Assembly (NCBI GenBank): GCA_963971285.1
Contig: OZ020262.1
Coordinates: 7,597,036 to 7,661,035, forward strand
Reading direction: 5' to 3'
Length of the DNA stretch: 64,000 nucleotides
Source: Astropecten irregularis
Taxonomy: Eukaryota > Echinodermata > Asteroidea > Paxillosida > Astropectinidae
This document shows, one piece after another, positions 11,080-24,366 of this stretch (position 1 is its first letter; each line of letters opens with the position of its first letter). The notes under the pieces are model-generated. The model was not told the origin of the DNA. It ran no database searches and saw only the letters and a program-made list of their open reading frames with translations. A program made the position numbers and the translations under genes.

Positions 11080-12900
11080 TTTGCAAAGGTTTTTTTTTGT
11101 TCTTTTTAGAATAGTATACAAATATCGGGCGCTTCTTCCGAACTCTGACTTTTTAGTTGGTTTTGTACTTGTAAAATTAGTCCATACATTCTGAAGGCTC
11201 GTACATTTCTCCTACTTTATATCATGATGGATGGTGTTCAGTTGTTGTGGTCATCTGTCAAAGATACAATGGATGCACCTTTTAATAGTTTGTCCAATCA
11301 TTACACGTTGAAAGTACTTTCTATCATTGAAACCCTAAAACGATAAAAGTGGTTGATGACCCAGGAATCAAATGACAAGGATCGGTTCTGCAAATTCAGA
11401 AGTATTAATACTCACACTTTGTCTGATCCATCATGTGTATGAAATGATAAACCTCGGAACATTTGAGCTCAATCGGACATCCGAGTCACAAGGAAAATAG
11501 CGAAAAGCAGACTTAACTTCTCTTATACAAACATAAAGAATGGTTTTGATCTTATCCCGAGATCAAAACTGTTTTTGTCATTGTTTGACAAATTTCTGGA
11601 TAAATACACCATTTCAGGCAGAATTTTCAATGTTATGTTTCTAACAGCACCATCTTCATACTCTGAAAGTTCTATGTAAATCTGTGAACATTTCTGTTTG
11701 GGTATGTTACCAATCCTGTACTGTATCTTTAACTACCGGTACTTTGTTTAGTGGAAGATGTATTTTGTGGGATACATGTATGTACCGGGCTCTGTAGTTG
11801 GGACTTGTAGTGTAAGCATTGATTCTCCAGCGAAGGTGAATTAATGGTCTTCGACTTAGATAATTGTCTAGATAATTTGTTGTTTATGAAAAGCTTGTGT
11901 GATTTGTTGGCTCAAGATATCACAGTAAACTCAAGCCAGTTATAACAGTAGGTAGTTGCAGTCACGGCCATTATTGTTTCTCCTTACATTTGCCATGTAC
12001 AATGGGGACCTCAGTATCAACTAGCTGTCTTACAAAGCTACATCGTTAAACCAATCAGTATATTTGTCCTTTGTCAAAAAACATTCATTTGGAAAAAAAA
12101 TGTGACATGATTTGACCAATGAGGGGGGATACACTAGCTAAGCTCCGTCGGTATAAACAATTTCCGATATCGTTATATCGCTAAACAAATATCATAATAT
12201 ATCGGTATTGTTCCCGAACATGCCAGTTTGGGCTTATGGTGAGTGTGTTGCAAACTTTGGGATGACGTCATCTTTTATTTTTGGGTCTACCCACTTTCAA
12301 AACGACAGACGCATGGTCACAATTATAAATGGATGTTGATATTTAGTGATTTTAGCCGATATATGATGGTTAATATCAGAGATAGCAATATCGGAAAAAG
12401 TCAAATGTTGATATTGTTTGCTATGTCGATATCGGCATTATCGCCTTATTGAAATGTCATCCATACTTTCGAAAAAACAACGGAGCTTATGACTTATGCC
12501 ATGTAGTAAGTACTACGTACAGACGATTGTCATAAGCAACATTTTGAATTTGTTACCCCAATTTCACAAGATAACACTCCAATTAAAGCTATTTGAGCCA
12601 CAGAAATGTTTGGCAAAACGCTTGAAATTGTCTGGATAGAAAAATTACAATGTAGATGTTAGGATTTAAATAGGATAGACGACTTGTTGCTGTAGTTAGA
12701 TTGTTTTGTGATTTTTACTTAAACTGAATAAATAGTCACGTATCTTTAAATTTAGTTGCACATTTGGTCATTCTGCTAAGTTAGAGCATGGTTTGTCCAT
12801 GTTGCATACATGTAATGTCAACGTCTGCATGTATTATCATTTTCTGAATGCTTGCACATTTGCAGGTGTTCTTCAAATTAAGATGGATTCAATCTGCATC
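11080..12900 (+). other. Probable ZC3H13 3'UTR and flank; no further gene seen
   Basis: AT-rich and without a supported ORF. A diverged family B MITE occupies about 11400-11728 (right end ccaatcctgtactgtatct, then TTAA). An interval near 12160-12450 repeats gatatcg/cgatatc motifs. The first AATAAA after the stop that I saw is at 12727-12732, a possible but unproven poly(A) signal. Confidence 0.35.
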
Positions 12901-12946
12901 TTAAATAAAAACAATACATCAATGCTAACAGGATGTAGATGTTTAA

Positions 12947-13399
12947 AGAGGATGTTCAACACTAACCTAACCTCGCTTTATTTGTTAGAACTATAATCAT
13001 TAAATTACTTGACATGAGAAAAAGAAATATTTATCGCACACTGAACACAGAAAGAGAGTCTTTTTGATGATTTTTCTCTCAACATGCTCAACCTGCAAGC
13101 TACCCCAAAATTGAAACTGTCTGAATTTCGTCAATGGGGGCAGCAGACATTGAATGAAAAGGCTCGGTAATGTGACGCCACAAAATCATACAGATTTGTC
13201 TGCTACCCCCATTGACGAAATTCCGACAGTTTCAATTTTGGGGTAGCTCGCGGTTTGAGCATGTTGAGAGAAAAATCATCAAAAAGACTCTCTTTCTGTG
13301 TTCAGTGTGAGATAGATGGGGTTTTTTCTCATGTCAAGTAATTTAATGATTATAGTTCTAACAAATAAAGCGAGGTTTGTTGAGTGTTGAACATCCTCT
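12947..13399. mobile_element. TTAA-targeting palindromic MITE, family C (full length)
   Basis: Starts agaggatgttcaacact and ends agtgttgaacatcctct, with TTAA at 12943-12946 and 13400-13403. The arms are near-perfect inverted repeats carrying aatttcgtcaatgggggcag and gaacacagaaagagagtct. No protein coded. Confidence 0.82.
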
Positions 13400-15951
13400 T
13401 TAAATGGACGTTAGATGTACAAGTTGACATAATTATGTACCTGTAATGACATGGACACTTTCACAATTAATGGTGGCCCAACTTGTTGGAATGACCCAGA
13501 TCTCAATGGAATTTACATGACTCGTCAATTGCTTTTTCTTTTTCAATAGTTATAGAAATCACAATTTCTTAACATTCAACAGGAAAGAATGTTTTAAAGA
13601 TAATTCCTTGGGAACAATGTACTTGATTTGTTACAATAAACAAGACAAGTTGTCTTGGAAACACCAAAAAGAAGGCTGCACAGATTTATTTATTTATTTG
13701 AAATTTGGATGCTTAACTTATCTCTTTAATTTTTGTTTTCTTTCGAGTTGATTAATGGTATTACTGTGGGAGCTAATGCTGCATATAACAATACAAGGAA
13801 TAAACTGATGCAAAATGTTTATCAGCCAAAATAACGACCTGAAATGGTTGATCCATGCAGGATTTTTATCAAAGGGAGATCCTGCTGGGATCGAAATGTG
13901 TCAGGCCCTCTTAACTCCAAGCAGCATAATCCAGGCATACCAGGTGATCTTGTTTTGTCTAGCTAGGAAGCAGGGATCCGAGATACACTGGCACCTTCCA
14001 CATGATGCACCTTCTCGCAGGCTTGCATGTTTCTCCAATGGTGACACCAGTATTAAAGGGCTTGTACAACATTGGTAAAGGTGACAGAGCAACTGCAGGC
14101 TGCTCATTCAATTACTTGTGGAATTTTCAACTCAATTGATCATTGGAAATAGAAAACGGGGAAAAACCGTTGCAATTGTTATTCGAAATAGTGTGGGAAT
14201 AACTGTCTCATTTTTAATCAAAAATGTTTTGGTGTTTGGTTTTACTCTTTTCTGGATTAAATACAGCATTTTGAGGCAGAAATAAATCTCACAGTATGTT
14301 TCTACCAGTACCGTCTTTATATGTACATGTACTCTGTGAGTAATAGGAACATTTTTGTTTTGGTTTGTTACTAATGTTGTACATGCCCTTTAAGGTAATT
14401 AAGGTAAACACTGTTCATAATGCACGACCTTCTTTCTTCTGGGCTTAAAACTTCATCAGGGGTAGATTTCAAGAAGCCCTACGATCGATTGTAACTTGGG
14501 TTACAAAGAATAACCCATCATATCCTATGTAGGGCTGCAATGCATCATTATATCCTACAAATTGATGGTATTACAATGAGTTTGGTGAAATAAACCCCTG
14601 GACACATATACTGCAAAAGAACACATAGCCACTTTGCTAAACACATATCGAGTATTAACACAAACTTTTTTTATTAGCCAATTACCATCCCTTATAAGTG
14701 GAGAACTACATTGTATTCATACACAGTTTATTAAAAAATAATATTAACATTTACTTTTAGTGTATAATTGGTTTGACAATCGTGCTGTGACATTCAATAT
14801 TGCAATGCACAGAAGTATCATTAAAACTAAAGACAAAAAAAAGAATATCTGAAGTAACAAAATAAATATGTGCAGTAGGATTCATTTTTAAACAGAACAT
14901 AAGGAGCTACATGGAAGTCCAAAAGTTTTGAAACAAATTTGAAATGCGCGGGTGGCTAGTTCACAAATAAACAATTTGTTTTTTCTTTCTGTATTAAAGT
15001 CGGGTTTACATAGACAAGAACGAGGTTTCCAGTACAAAATAATGTCCACTTCATATTATCGCGAGATGTCAAATTTCATATTTTCATGAAAAGGAAACTA
15101 TTTTGTCGAGTTTTTACATACAGCAGACATTTATCTACTGTACTTTGACGTAATTCCCTAGAAATTGAACATGACTGATTTCCTACTGCTAAAGTTGATT
15201 GTTAAAGCAAGATGAATTGGTTTTAAACACACAAGAACAAAAGGGATTGCACATTTTGGTATGTAACAATAATTCTGTAATGTGTGTCAAAGTGGGGGCG
15301 GGGTTAGGAATGGAATATATAAGGGAGGGGTGGAGATTTAAGGGTGTGGCTAGTATCTAATGTAAAAGAACTACCATATATATATCAAGTACAAACAGTT
15401 GAAGGATCTATAAAATTAATTCAGCGCAACAGTTTATAGGCGTTTTTGTCTCAAATCAAATATAATACACTATAAGTTTACACAACAATAGCAATGCTGT
15501 GTGCATTTACATATCAATGCACAGATGCAAAAACAATACATTGTTTTATACTGTAATATGGTTAAGAACTAATAAGATTAAAGTACCACAGTGTTTCTTA
15601 GAAACATAAGGAATTAAAAGTTTCCCCGACTTATCATTAAGATGATTTACAATCAATTTTCTTCCCAGCAAAAAGAATAACAAAACAAATTGTTTGCATA
15701 TAAAATATAGGACACAATGATCAAGGGTTTAGTCCAAGTTTGTACAATAAATGTTCGAGAAGAATAACACAATGACAGAAGTCCACACATAATGTTTACA
15801 ATCATTCAAATGACAAGTGTTTTTTTCTGCGGCCTCTCTTAAATGTAAATTCATCCTTTCTGACATGCCTTGATTTTTATTCTCATGCTCTTCTAATTCT
15901 GTTTTTCATCAAAATAATATCCACAAGGGAAACTGACTGGTTAATTTTAAG

Positions 15952-16032
15952 TCATTGAAAAGTGAACAGAGAAAACTGGATTCGAACCAGTGACCTCCGG
16001 TATATTTCTCTGTTCACCTTTCAATGACTCTT
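15952..16032. repeat. SINE fold-back (B box in a hairpin)
   Basis: aagtcattgaaaagtgaaca-gagaaa pairs with tttctctgttcacctttcaa-tgact around a central ggattcgaaccagtgacc, a reverse-complement tRNA B box. Two SINE-like heads appear joined in inverted orientation. Confidence 0.6.
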
Positions 16033-16234
16033 CTACTTTGTTTGTTCCATATCCCTGTTTGTACATCAAGAAGAAAAATCCTGTATTTAAACAGTTGGGT
16101 ACATCATTGGGAGAAAATAAACATTATTTGAGCATATAAATCGTGGACAAATGTCAAACTTTTGGTGCAATTACTGGATCCTAATTATGGTGCTTCGTTA
16201 AAATGGTAAATGTTATGCATTGCCATTATACTGT

Positions 16235-16380
16235 CAATGAACGTGGTTTTACCATGGTAATTAAAAAACCCAAAGAAACAGTTGTGTTAACGTGGTTTTA
16301 CCATGGTTACCATGGTGGTGATACCATGTTATACCATGTGGTACTACCGTATACCATTAGAATACCATGGTGATATTAAA
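16235..16380. repeat. ACCATGGT-motif cluster 1
   Basis: Contains repeated accatggta / taccatggt and ataccat(g) words, including two copies of aacgtggttttaccatgg. The motif is palindromic, so the cluster can form many alternative hairpins. Cluster 2 is at 17085-17290. Confidence 0.5.
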
Positions 16381-17084
16381 TACCTTACAATAACCTTGAT
16401 ATTTCCAAAAGATCATGGCAATTCATACACATTTATCATATGGGACTTCAGTACTTTACTTCTTACTTTTATAGTCAATTCCTACCAGAATTTCCTCCTT
16501 TTAAAAAGTACATCTTTTGGTGAATGTTAACATTGACTGAATCATAATCCACCAATACTGTGTATCAAAAAAATGCTCCATTATCACTATGGCATACATG
16601 GCATAGGCCTAATTATCATAATGTGTCTGTTAAACAGTGCAATAACACCATTAGGATTTATCGCCATCTTTACAATCATAAACTTAATTACTGCCACCAC
16701 TACAACAGTCACTGAACTTACCATCACCATCATAAACACAATACACTCAAGTTGGTTCTCCTCAGGATACACAGGAGATGCACGAAATTCATTTCAAATT
16801 TATTATCTTCTGTACCTCAAATCACATGCCCCAATAAAACTAAAAACTAAGTGAAATGGTGTGAAAAATAGCAGGGATAGCCACAAAACTTTGTTCAAAG
16901 TGCAATTCCATATATTAGTACCCCTGAATGAAATTTGGGTGGATTTCACAAAACATAATGATTAATTTTAACTTCCTCATTATAAATGCATTCCAAACTC
17001 TTGTATTTACCACTTTTGGGTGACTACACATTCGGTTGAAAAAAGTTTGGCATACTTTGTACAAAATTTAACTGTGGTGGGAAC

Positions 17085-17290
17085 TACCAAAACATGGTAT
17101 GGTCATGGTAACCATTGCCAAAACCATGGTTACTATCATATGACCATTGTTACCATGGCAACTATCGCATTACCATGGTTACCATGGCAGCTATCATAAG
17201 ACCATAGTTACCATGACAACTGTCATATGACTATAGTTACCATGGCAACTGTCATTCTGACCATATTTACCATGGCAACTGTCACATGAC
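17085..17290. repeat. ACCATGGT-motif cluster 2 (tandem ~35-45 bp units)
   Basis: Roughly five imperfect units of the form 'ttaccatggcaactgtcatatgaccata' in variants, each with a palindromic CCATGG or CATATG. It directly abuts a truncated family A MITE. Probably a minisatellite or subterminal repeat array of a degraded element. Confidence 0.6.
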
Positions 17291-17296
17291 CATCAT

Positions 17297-17486
17297 ATCT
17301 TTTAAAAGATCAAAAATAAACGAGGAAATACTTAAGAAGTACTGTGGCCATTTTTCACTGTTTTCTCAAAAAGTGGGCAACATATGGGACTGAAATTTTC
17401 ACAGATGACTGTTACTGTATATTCCTTGATATTTTTGCCCATGAATCTGAATTTTTTGACAAAAACCAAAGTATGATATTACCTTT
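17297..17486. mobile_element. Family A MITE, 3' half only
   Basis: Begins at the internal cttttaaaagatcaaaaat motif and runs to accaaagtatgatattacct followed by TTAA. The 5' half is missing and replaced by the ACCATGGT cluster. Confidence 0.7.
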
Positions 17487-18151
17487 AAGAAATAAAACCA
17501 TTGACGTTTAGGTGTCTGCATGGTTGCCCTTAAACTTTGACTTTGTCTAAAACATCAGACATTTTCAAAATAAACAGCAACATGGATTGGAAGAACAAAC
17601 GATTATTTACAGATATCTTAAAGCAAAAGCAATTTGGTCATAAAGGAAGTACATGGTATTGACATTCATAGGGGGGATATTGTGAAAATGGACCCGAATG
17701 ATAATAAGCAAATCCACCTCAAATTGACAATTTATAACAACACACTTATACTATAGCAGGGCCTGTATCTATTATTTCATCATATTTGTAGTGTTTCTAT
17801 TATATTTAAAGCCCCAATGGGGGAGAAAAAAAAATATGGAATGTCAGAAAAAAGTTTACAGCGCCATAAAATACAAGCCTTTATGCTGGGTTAAGATTTT
17901 ATTCCATAGTGTTAGATACAAGTCAATTGTGTCATGTTAGCATTCTAAGCATATTACACAGAAATTCATGAATAATTATTTATAACCAATGTCATTCACA
18001 AAAACATTTTTGATAATAAAAACCAAATTCCACAAACCACAGACTACAGAAGCGGCTATTTATACAGTTGCTAGTCAAAATGACTCTACAATTTGCATAA
18101 TTATTTCATTGGCAGCTGTCATTAACACTACCATTGTCTCCTTAAAAACCA

Positions 18152-18397
18152 GGGGCCAATTTCATAGACGCTTAGCACAAAACAAATCGCTAAGCATGAC
18201 ATTTCTGCCTTGATAAAAACAGGATTAACGACCAAATTTCCATGTGTTGTGTATCACTTGCAATTGTTCTTTGGCTGTTGTTCTGTCACTGACCATGAAT
18301 ATCAAACGGAATTTTCAATGGTGGTTTTGTTTTATTGGGCAAGCCATTTTTGTGCTAAGCAATTTTTTGTGCTAAGCATCTCTATGAAATTGGCCCC
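18152..18397. mobile_element. Inverted-repeat MITE (GGGGCCAATTTCATAGA ends)
   Basis: ggggccaatttcatagacgc and ctctatgaaattggcccc are inverted ends. Subterminal copies of gctaagca / tgcttagc lie next to both ends (four to five copies). No coding potential. Confidence 0.72.
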
Positions 18398-20591
18398 AGA
18401 TGCAATCAATTGTGTCTTTTTCTCACCTGGATTCATTTTACAAAAAGAGATTTTCGGACAAAAGTACGTACATAACGCAACAATTTCGTGGAAATAAAAA
18501 TTACGACCAGGGGAAATGTTTGTTTCTTATTGGTGCCTACTATATGAACAATGAAATTATCAGATATTATTATTACTATCATTGTTATTATTTTGAAGAT
18601 ATAAACAAAAAATTCTATAATATAAATAATAATGTATAACATAAAAGAGTATATCATGGGTTTATAGGATAACTTTACTATTGGGTATACATGGTAGGCC
18701 TATAGGGCTTCATGCATTCGAAGGAGGGTTAAGAAGCATCAGGGCATCTACTTGACAAAGCTACATTAGTCAACTCATTCACTATGCCAATACCCTACTA
18801 GTGACCGAGATAATTGCCTATATAACCCAAGCATTCATGGCTACAGCTATCTTCTTGATTCATATGCCATCTATTCAGCCTTATCGCATGCGAACGGACA
18901 CGATTATCACGCCGGATACGTCACCAGTTTTGTGTACTTATGACGTCAAAGTTTTTACGCTATCCGCTATCTGTCTACAGGGCACGGATGTCTTGATCGG
19001 TACGTGTAAGTATTAAACACGTAGCAATTTTAAGTTTTCTCATAATTCATTGTTCATTTGTTTTCATTGTGCATGATAAGATTAAAAAGAAAGGTATTAC
19101 TGAACATGTGTGCGTCATTTCTATGTATTTCAAAACTTAAAAATAAGACAATATTAGCCTCAGAGTCAGATACAAAAGTGGTTTTCCGTTGTTGGTTATA
19201 GACTTCACTATTGCGAAACATCGGATCGGCTGTTGATGTGTACGGATAGCTAAACGTACGAGTATGCATATCCGTTCGCTTGCTAAACCTCCCTAGTGTG
19301 ACTGAACTACAGGGCCTTTATAATATCAGGTTACAGAGATCAAGTCACAGCCAAGCAGATAGCTGTATCCCAATCTTGCCATTCATCATTCTGTTCATAG
19401 GGCCAAGTATCTAGCTTTCATCCATTGAAATGGTGAAGTAATAAAATCACACCTGGGACCATTACAATAAGCTGCTCAGGCACCAAATGTTACTTCAGCA
19501 CATGCAAGCCTTCCTAGATTAAAATCAGTTACCAGCAAAAACACCATGTGTGAATATTATGATTAAAAAAACCAAAAAAAACCCCAAAAAACAAGCAGAA
19601 TACAGACATAACCAAATACAAACAAAATGATAATCTGGTTGATGTTTATCTAGGAAGATTGTTCATGCCCAGGCATTTTTTTAGTGATTGAACAGCAATG
19701 GTCAACCAATGAGAGTACCGGTAAGCATTTTACCTTACTACATGTAACAAGTTAGCAATTGACACTTGTAATCATGATTAAGTGCAGATGCATGTCTGTT
19801 ACAATGGCTGCTAGAGTAATACCTACTACAGATACTATTGCTAAATACTGGCAGTGTATAAAAACATAGTCATCTGGTCGTACATGTATGATAAATGAAT
19901 ATTCTCCTCGATTTTCTGGAGTTCAGCCTCCACATACCATAATGATAAAGAAAAATTCAAGCCATGGATTGTTAGAGCGAAAATGACTGATTTTTGTGTC
20001 AAGCAAGACATACATCTAAGTTAATATCGGTAGGCACCAGTAAACAGGAGGTTGGGGGTTCCCATCCAACTTGGGCATGTATAAGCCTATAAACAGATTA
20101 ACTGTATCTGGCCAGTTTGTGAATATACCCAAAATACAGTGATGTGCAGTAGTGCCAGCCTCATTCTGAAACTGTACACAAATTACCACTGTAGAATTTG
20201 GCGTCCCTGACTCACATTTCAATTTCACAGCTTTTCAAAGTCTCGCAAATAATCAATAGAACGTGTTAGTAAAACCAATCTTTACCGGTAGTTATAACAT
20301 CAAAAGACAATTGCAGGTTTCTATGACAACGCGTGACGCCTATCTTTGCATGATTGGTATACAGCCCTAATCACAGGTGCTAACTTTTCAACAATAAATG
20401 CCACTTCAATATATCCTGCCTCAAAAGTTCATTCATATGTTCCTCTCTCGTAGGTTTTAGGATCGAAACGTCAGGCCCTCCTAACTCCAAGCAAAAAAAA
20501 ACCAACAAAATCTCACAGATGCCTTCCTCAGATAATATATTATGTTTGATTTAAACACATTTCACCAATCACAGCTGGGCAGATCCCAACA
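18398..20591. other. Gene-free interval
   Basis: AT-rich non-coding DNA with no supported exon, RNA gene or well-bounded element. Short ORFs here have no recognisable domain or codon bias. It may include distal AGFG1 3'UTR, but no poly(A) signal could be fixed. Confidence 0.35.
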
Positions 20592-20915
20592 GGGCCCAAT
20601 TTCATGGAATCCAATTACCGTTAGCAAAAATTCTTCGATAACGTTAGCAAACTTTTTGGGGTTTACGGAATAGCGTATTTCACGTGGGAGAGTTTTCTTT
20701 TTGCCATGTTTGGTAACGGTAAGCAAGGTTTTCCTGCAGAATGCATTATGACAGCGCGTTAGCAGAAGATAATCACGGATTCACGGTTACCCTAGAAATT
20801 CTTTGCTAACCGAAAATCTTGCTTACGGAATACGGATTCCATGAAATAGATTTCAAGCAAAGCAGTGCCCATCATAAGCACAAAAGGCCGTAATGGATTC
20901 CATGAAATTGGGCCC
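20592..20915. mobile_element. Inverted-repeat MITE (GGGCCCAATTTCATGGAATCC ends)
   Basis: gggcccaatttcatggaatc at the left and gattccatgaaattgggccc at the right are inverted. The interior repeats gttagca / tgctaac and cggaat words. The ends resemble those of the element at 18152-18397, suggesting one broader family. Confidence 0.75.
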
Positions 20916-21230
20916 AAATTGTTATACATCCCCTTCAAAAACAACAGTAGCCTACGTTTATATACTCACCAAGTTAATTTAAATACACATTTATAAAACA
21001 TTAGTTTCATCTTAAATTTGAGGCTCAGATGTAGATATCCACCTTACATCCCAAGTTATGATTTCCCATTTAAACGATTCACCAATTGTGCTTTTGTTCA
21101 TCTTTCAGTAAAACTTCTATAACGTGGACAAAATTCAAAGCATGTCTCAGCCTATTCAGTGAGTTTAACTGCTTGGTGTACGACCCATAGAGGGCGCCAT
21201 TTTCATATTAGAGTTTCACACTGCAATATA

Positions 21231-21466
21231 GGGCGTTTACGAAACGGGGGCTCAGGCTCCAGCTCTGACATCCATGTGCTGAAAATAATAGGTTGTGGTT
21301 TTTCATTGAAGCTGAAGCTCTGTTTTCCTTTTCAAACTAGAGAATCAACTTCAGAACCGCAGCCAAAAGCCTCTATTTTGATACCAGTTATTTCAGAATG
21401 ATGGATTCATGAAACGGAGCCGGAGCCGCAGCCTGAGCCTTGGTTTTGTAAACGCCCGTAGTCAGG
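21231..21466. mobile_element. Inverted-repeat MITE (GGGCGTTTACGAAAC ends), GAGCC-rich
   Basis: gggcgtttacgaaac pairs with gttttgtaaacgccc. Next to both ends are GAGCC/GGCTC runs (ctcaggctccagctc; gagccggagccgcagcctga). The middle (ggttgtggtttttcatt, aaaagcctctattttgatac) is shared, inverted, with 47299-47538. Confidence 0.75.
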
Positions 21467-24297
21467 CGCTGTCTAATGTACATGTCCAATAGTCTGCCAA
21501 GGTACACAAAATACTGTGCTGTAATGCATTTCGATGCAAGGGTAACATGTAGTTGAGTCTGGGTACAAGACTGTCCTTTCTCATTCTATGACGGAACCAC
21601 AAAAAATACCAAATATTGACCCAAGTCAAGTTTGTGTGTACATTGCTTTCATCGCTCTAGTGTCATGCACACTTTCATTTCAAAACAGCTGCTCAAAAGT
21701 TGGAAATTAGGAATGCTGAAATTCATCAAATGTATGAGTAAAATGCTCTACAGAAACTGAGGTAATATTTGATAACCAAGTATTCCTTTTACAGTCATTA
21801 AGCACATATTTTAGGCAATAACCGACTACATCCGAGTCCCATAAGATCTTCTGATGAGGCTTTGTGTGCCTCAGTGGCGATGTGGCATACGTGTACATGT
21901 ACATGGGATGTGAGTGGCCACACACACAAAATAAATCTGAAAACACCAAGGAAAAAGCTGAAATTTAAATGTTCCCACACTTTTGTACAGAGCAGGAGTA
22001 AAAAAAAAGCTGAAATTCTGAGTTCTGAGAATATAAACAAAAATATCAGAATTATACAAGTGCCAAGTCCAGTGATGGTATGTACCGGAATCCCTGGCCA
22101 AATATATCGCGGAGCAGAAACACTTTTACATTGAACAATATCCTGCCGGGTACCGGGCACAAGCAGCATTCATGGCAGGGCATTTTGGCTGGTAACCTGA
22201 ACATTAAATGAGCAAACCCCAAAGCATGCCAAGTACATGCCAATAGATAACACCGATAGGAAATTGCATACATACGTGTACAGTAGGTTCTTGAGTCAGA
22301 TTTTGTTTAACTGACAAATTACTCATTTCTGAGAGCTGTTACGTACGTCAAATTTGTTATTTAGGACTACAAACCAAATTCCACGTATTGAATAGGGAAC
22401 ATTCATTTTGGATGATTTTCTTTGCCCATAATATCACTCTGTCTCCATGCTATACCACCAGATATGCAGCTCAAATATATTGGCCAACCGATTCCTACAT
22501 AAAATTCAAACGACTGGCTAATATTCACATATAAGTTGTCTGTATAAAAAAACACAATATAATTATGCTCAAGCCACAGACCTGGCTCTCTGTCCGACAT
22601 GTTAAGACAATTTACACATATCCATGATGACCTCAGTGGAAAATCAAGAATTTGGGAGATGAAAAATCATCCAGAATGCATGTTGTTGTAATTATTGTGT
22701 ATTACTGCATACATACATTGCTGTATGCTACAATGATTTAAACGGTTGGTTCAAATATTGTGTCATTTTTTTTAATAATGGGAGACTTTGGAGAACCGGT
22801 CTTCAAGTCAAGAGCGCACGCGCACGCAATTGTGAGCATGCGCGCATTGTTTTGCGCATGCGCTGTTGTGTGTGTGCATGCGCTGTTGACTTGAAGACTG
22901 GTTCTCAAAAGTCTCCCATTATGCCATGAAATAGGGTACGTGCAGGTTTGCAGTATTACACCATGTAATATCTTCTGTGAGTGTGTGGTTCTGAGAAGAT
23001 TTTCTTGACGTTCCGAACAGTGTGATCTGTTTGTTTTCAGGAGAGTGACTGCAATGAAGCATTGTGTTTAGTGTTACACCAAACCCAAACCTCAATCTTC
23101 CACTGTGATATGGACTACAAAAAATCCTGTAAATTCTCCGTAAAAAAATGTCTTTGAACAATCATCAAAAAAGTGAGAGAGTAATATTCACACGCCAATA
23201 TACCGTAATAATAATCCTAAAAAAATTAAATAAAAAAACTGTGAACAAAGTAGTACATGTTTACAACAATCCTCAACAAGTTTTGAACCTCAATAACTTT
23301 TTCATTTTCCAAAAGACTAAAAAATCATATCAATATAAGCTCTGTCTTTCCAAGTATAACAGCCTGTAAACTTATCATCATCATGGAAAGAATACGAATA
23401 ATTACCAGCTAGTTAGTGAGCACAAAGCAATCAGTGATACGATTGGTGCTGAGCAGGTCACATGATGTATTATTAGCCAGTCAGAACTTGGGAAGTGGCC
23501 CCTGAACCTGGATAAAACCTCAGACAAGTAATTCCTGATGATGTCACAGAGTGTGTGACAAGTTTGCAGGTATGGTTGGTCTGTGCAGCCAAGGAAACCA
23601 TCTCAGGAATCTGAACTCCTGAACTGTGATTCCATTCAGGGGAAATAACATCCTGGTTGTAACCATATGCAGTGAGTGATCCTGTTATACTTTACATCAG
23701 AAGAGTTGACTGCATGCAATGCTTTTCAGAAATGCTTGGATATACTATGTGTACCTCCAGCATGAAATGAAGGACCAATTTGAAACACTGCTATAACGAA
23801 CATGGCGGGATGCACAGATAGGGTCTGTTAGTGGTCGTTCGTTATTGTGGCCCTTGTACTAGGAATCATACTGAACCAAACATACTTCAACGGTTGGTCA
23901 CAGGCTTGGTAGGGATTGGTGCTGAACCTGACAAACTTTAACAGGCTCCAGAAATTCGCCTACTTTTATGATATATTCAACCTTACATACTTACATCACT
24001 GGGTATAATATAAAATATTTCATTTGCCAAACCACATTAAGAATGACAGAATATATTGTGCAATTGATACTTGAAACTGCCCAAAAGGTATTCCGTCCAA
24101 AAAGGTAATACAAAATTAACTGACGAATGGGTTTGTGCTTGTATTGTACAAACAAACACGAGGAAGAAACAAATATATCTGACAAAACAAAATGCCCAAG
24201 AGAGTAACAGAGAGAGAAGACAGTTACATTCCATAGGTGCGAAAGACTTACAGAGATGCCCGGGCAGGGAGGGAATAAGATGAGTTGATGGACCTGG
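21467..24297. other. Non-coding interval; includes probable AGFG1 3'UTR near 24297
   Basis: No supported exon. A hairpin at 22777-22922 is listed separately. A pogo-like remnant lies near 23793-23860. The stretch just below 24298 should be 3'UTR of the minus-strand AGFG1 gene; its end could not be located. Confidence 0.35.
22777..22922. repeat. Hairpin element with alternating CG/CA core
   Basis: The arms ataatgggagactttggaga and (inverted) tctcaaaagtctcccattat continue through cttcaagtcaa / ttgacttgaag. The loop is GC-rich alternating purine-pyrimidine DNA with gcgcacgcgcacgc, catgcgcgcat, gcgcatgcgc and tgtgtgtgcatgcgc. Confidence 0.75.
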
Positions 24298-24366
24298 CTA
24301 CATGAAGGGGTTGGTTGAGCGCTGGGCTGGCTGCTGTTGCTGACTTGCAAACCCATCCGACTGACC
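24298..24366 (-). CDS. AGFG1: AGFG1 terminal exon (ends TNPFM-stop)
   Basis: 23 codons including TAG. Encodes GQSDGFASQQQQPAQRSTNP FM. It ends like human AGFG1 (TNPFL) with a C-terminal NPF. The acceptor gtccatgcag and phase 0 agree with the previous exon. Confidence 0.85.
   Translation of the reverse strand, partial: GQSDGFASQQQQPAQRSTNPFM

Larger units (their letters stand above)
13400..18151. other. Gene-free AT-rich interval with repeat remnants
   Basis: No supported coding exon. A diverged family B end (gttactaatgttgtacatgc ccTTTAA) closes an element at about 14160-14393. An inverted-ended element lies at about 14458-14600 (aggggtagatttca / tgaaataaacccct). A SINE hairpin, two ACCATGGT clusters and a family A fragment are listed separately. 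Confidence 0.4.
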
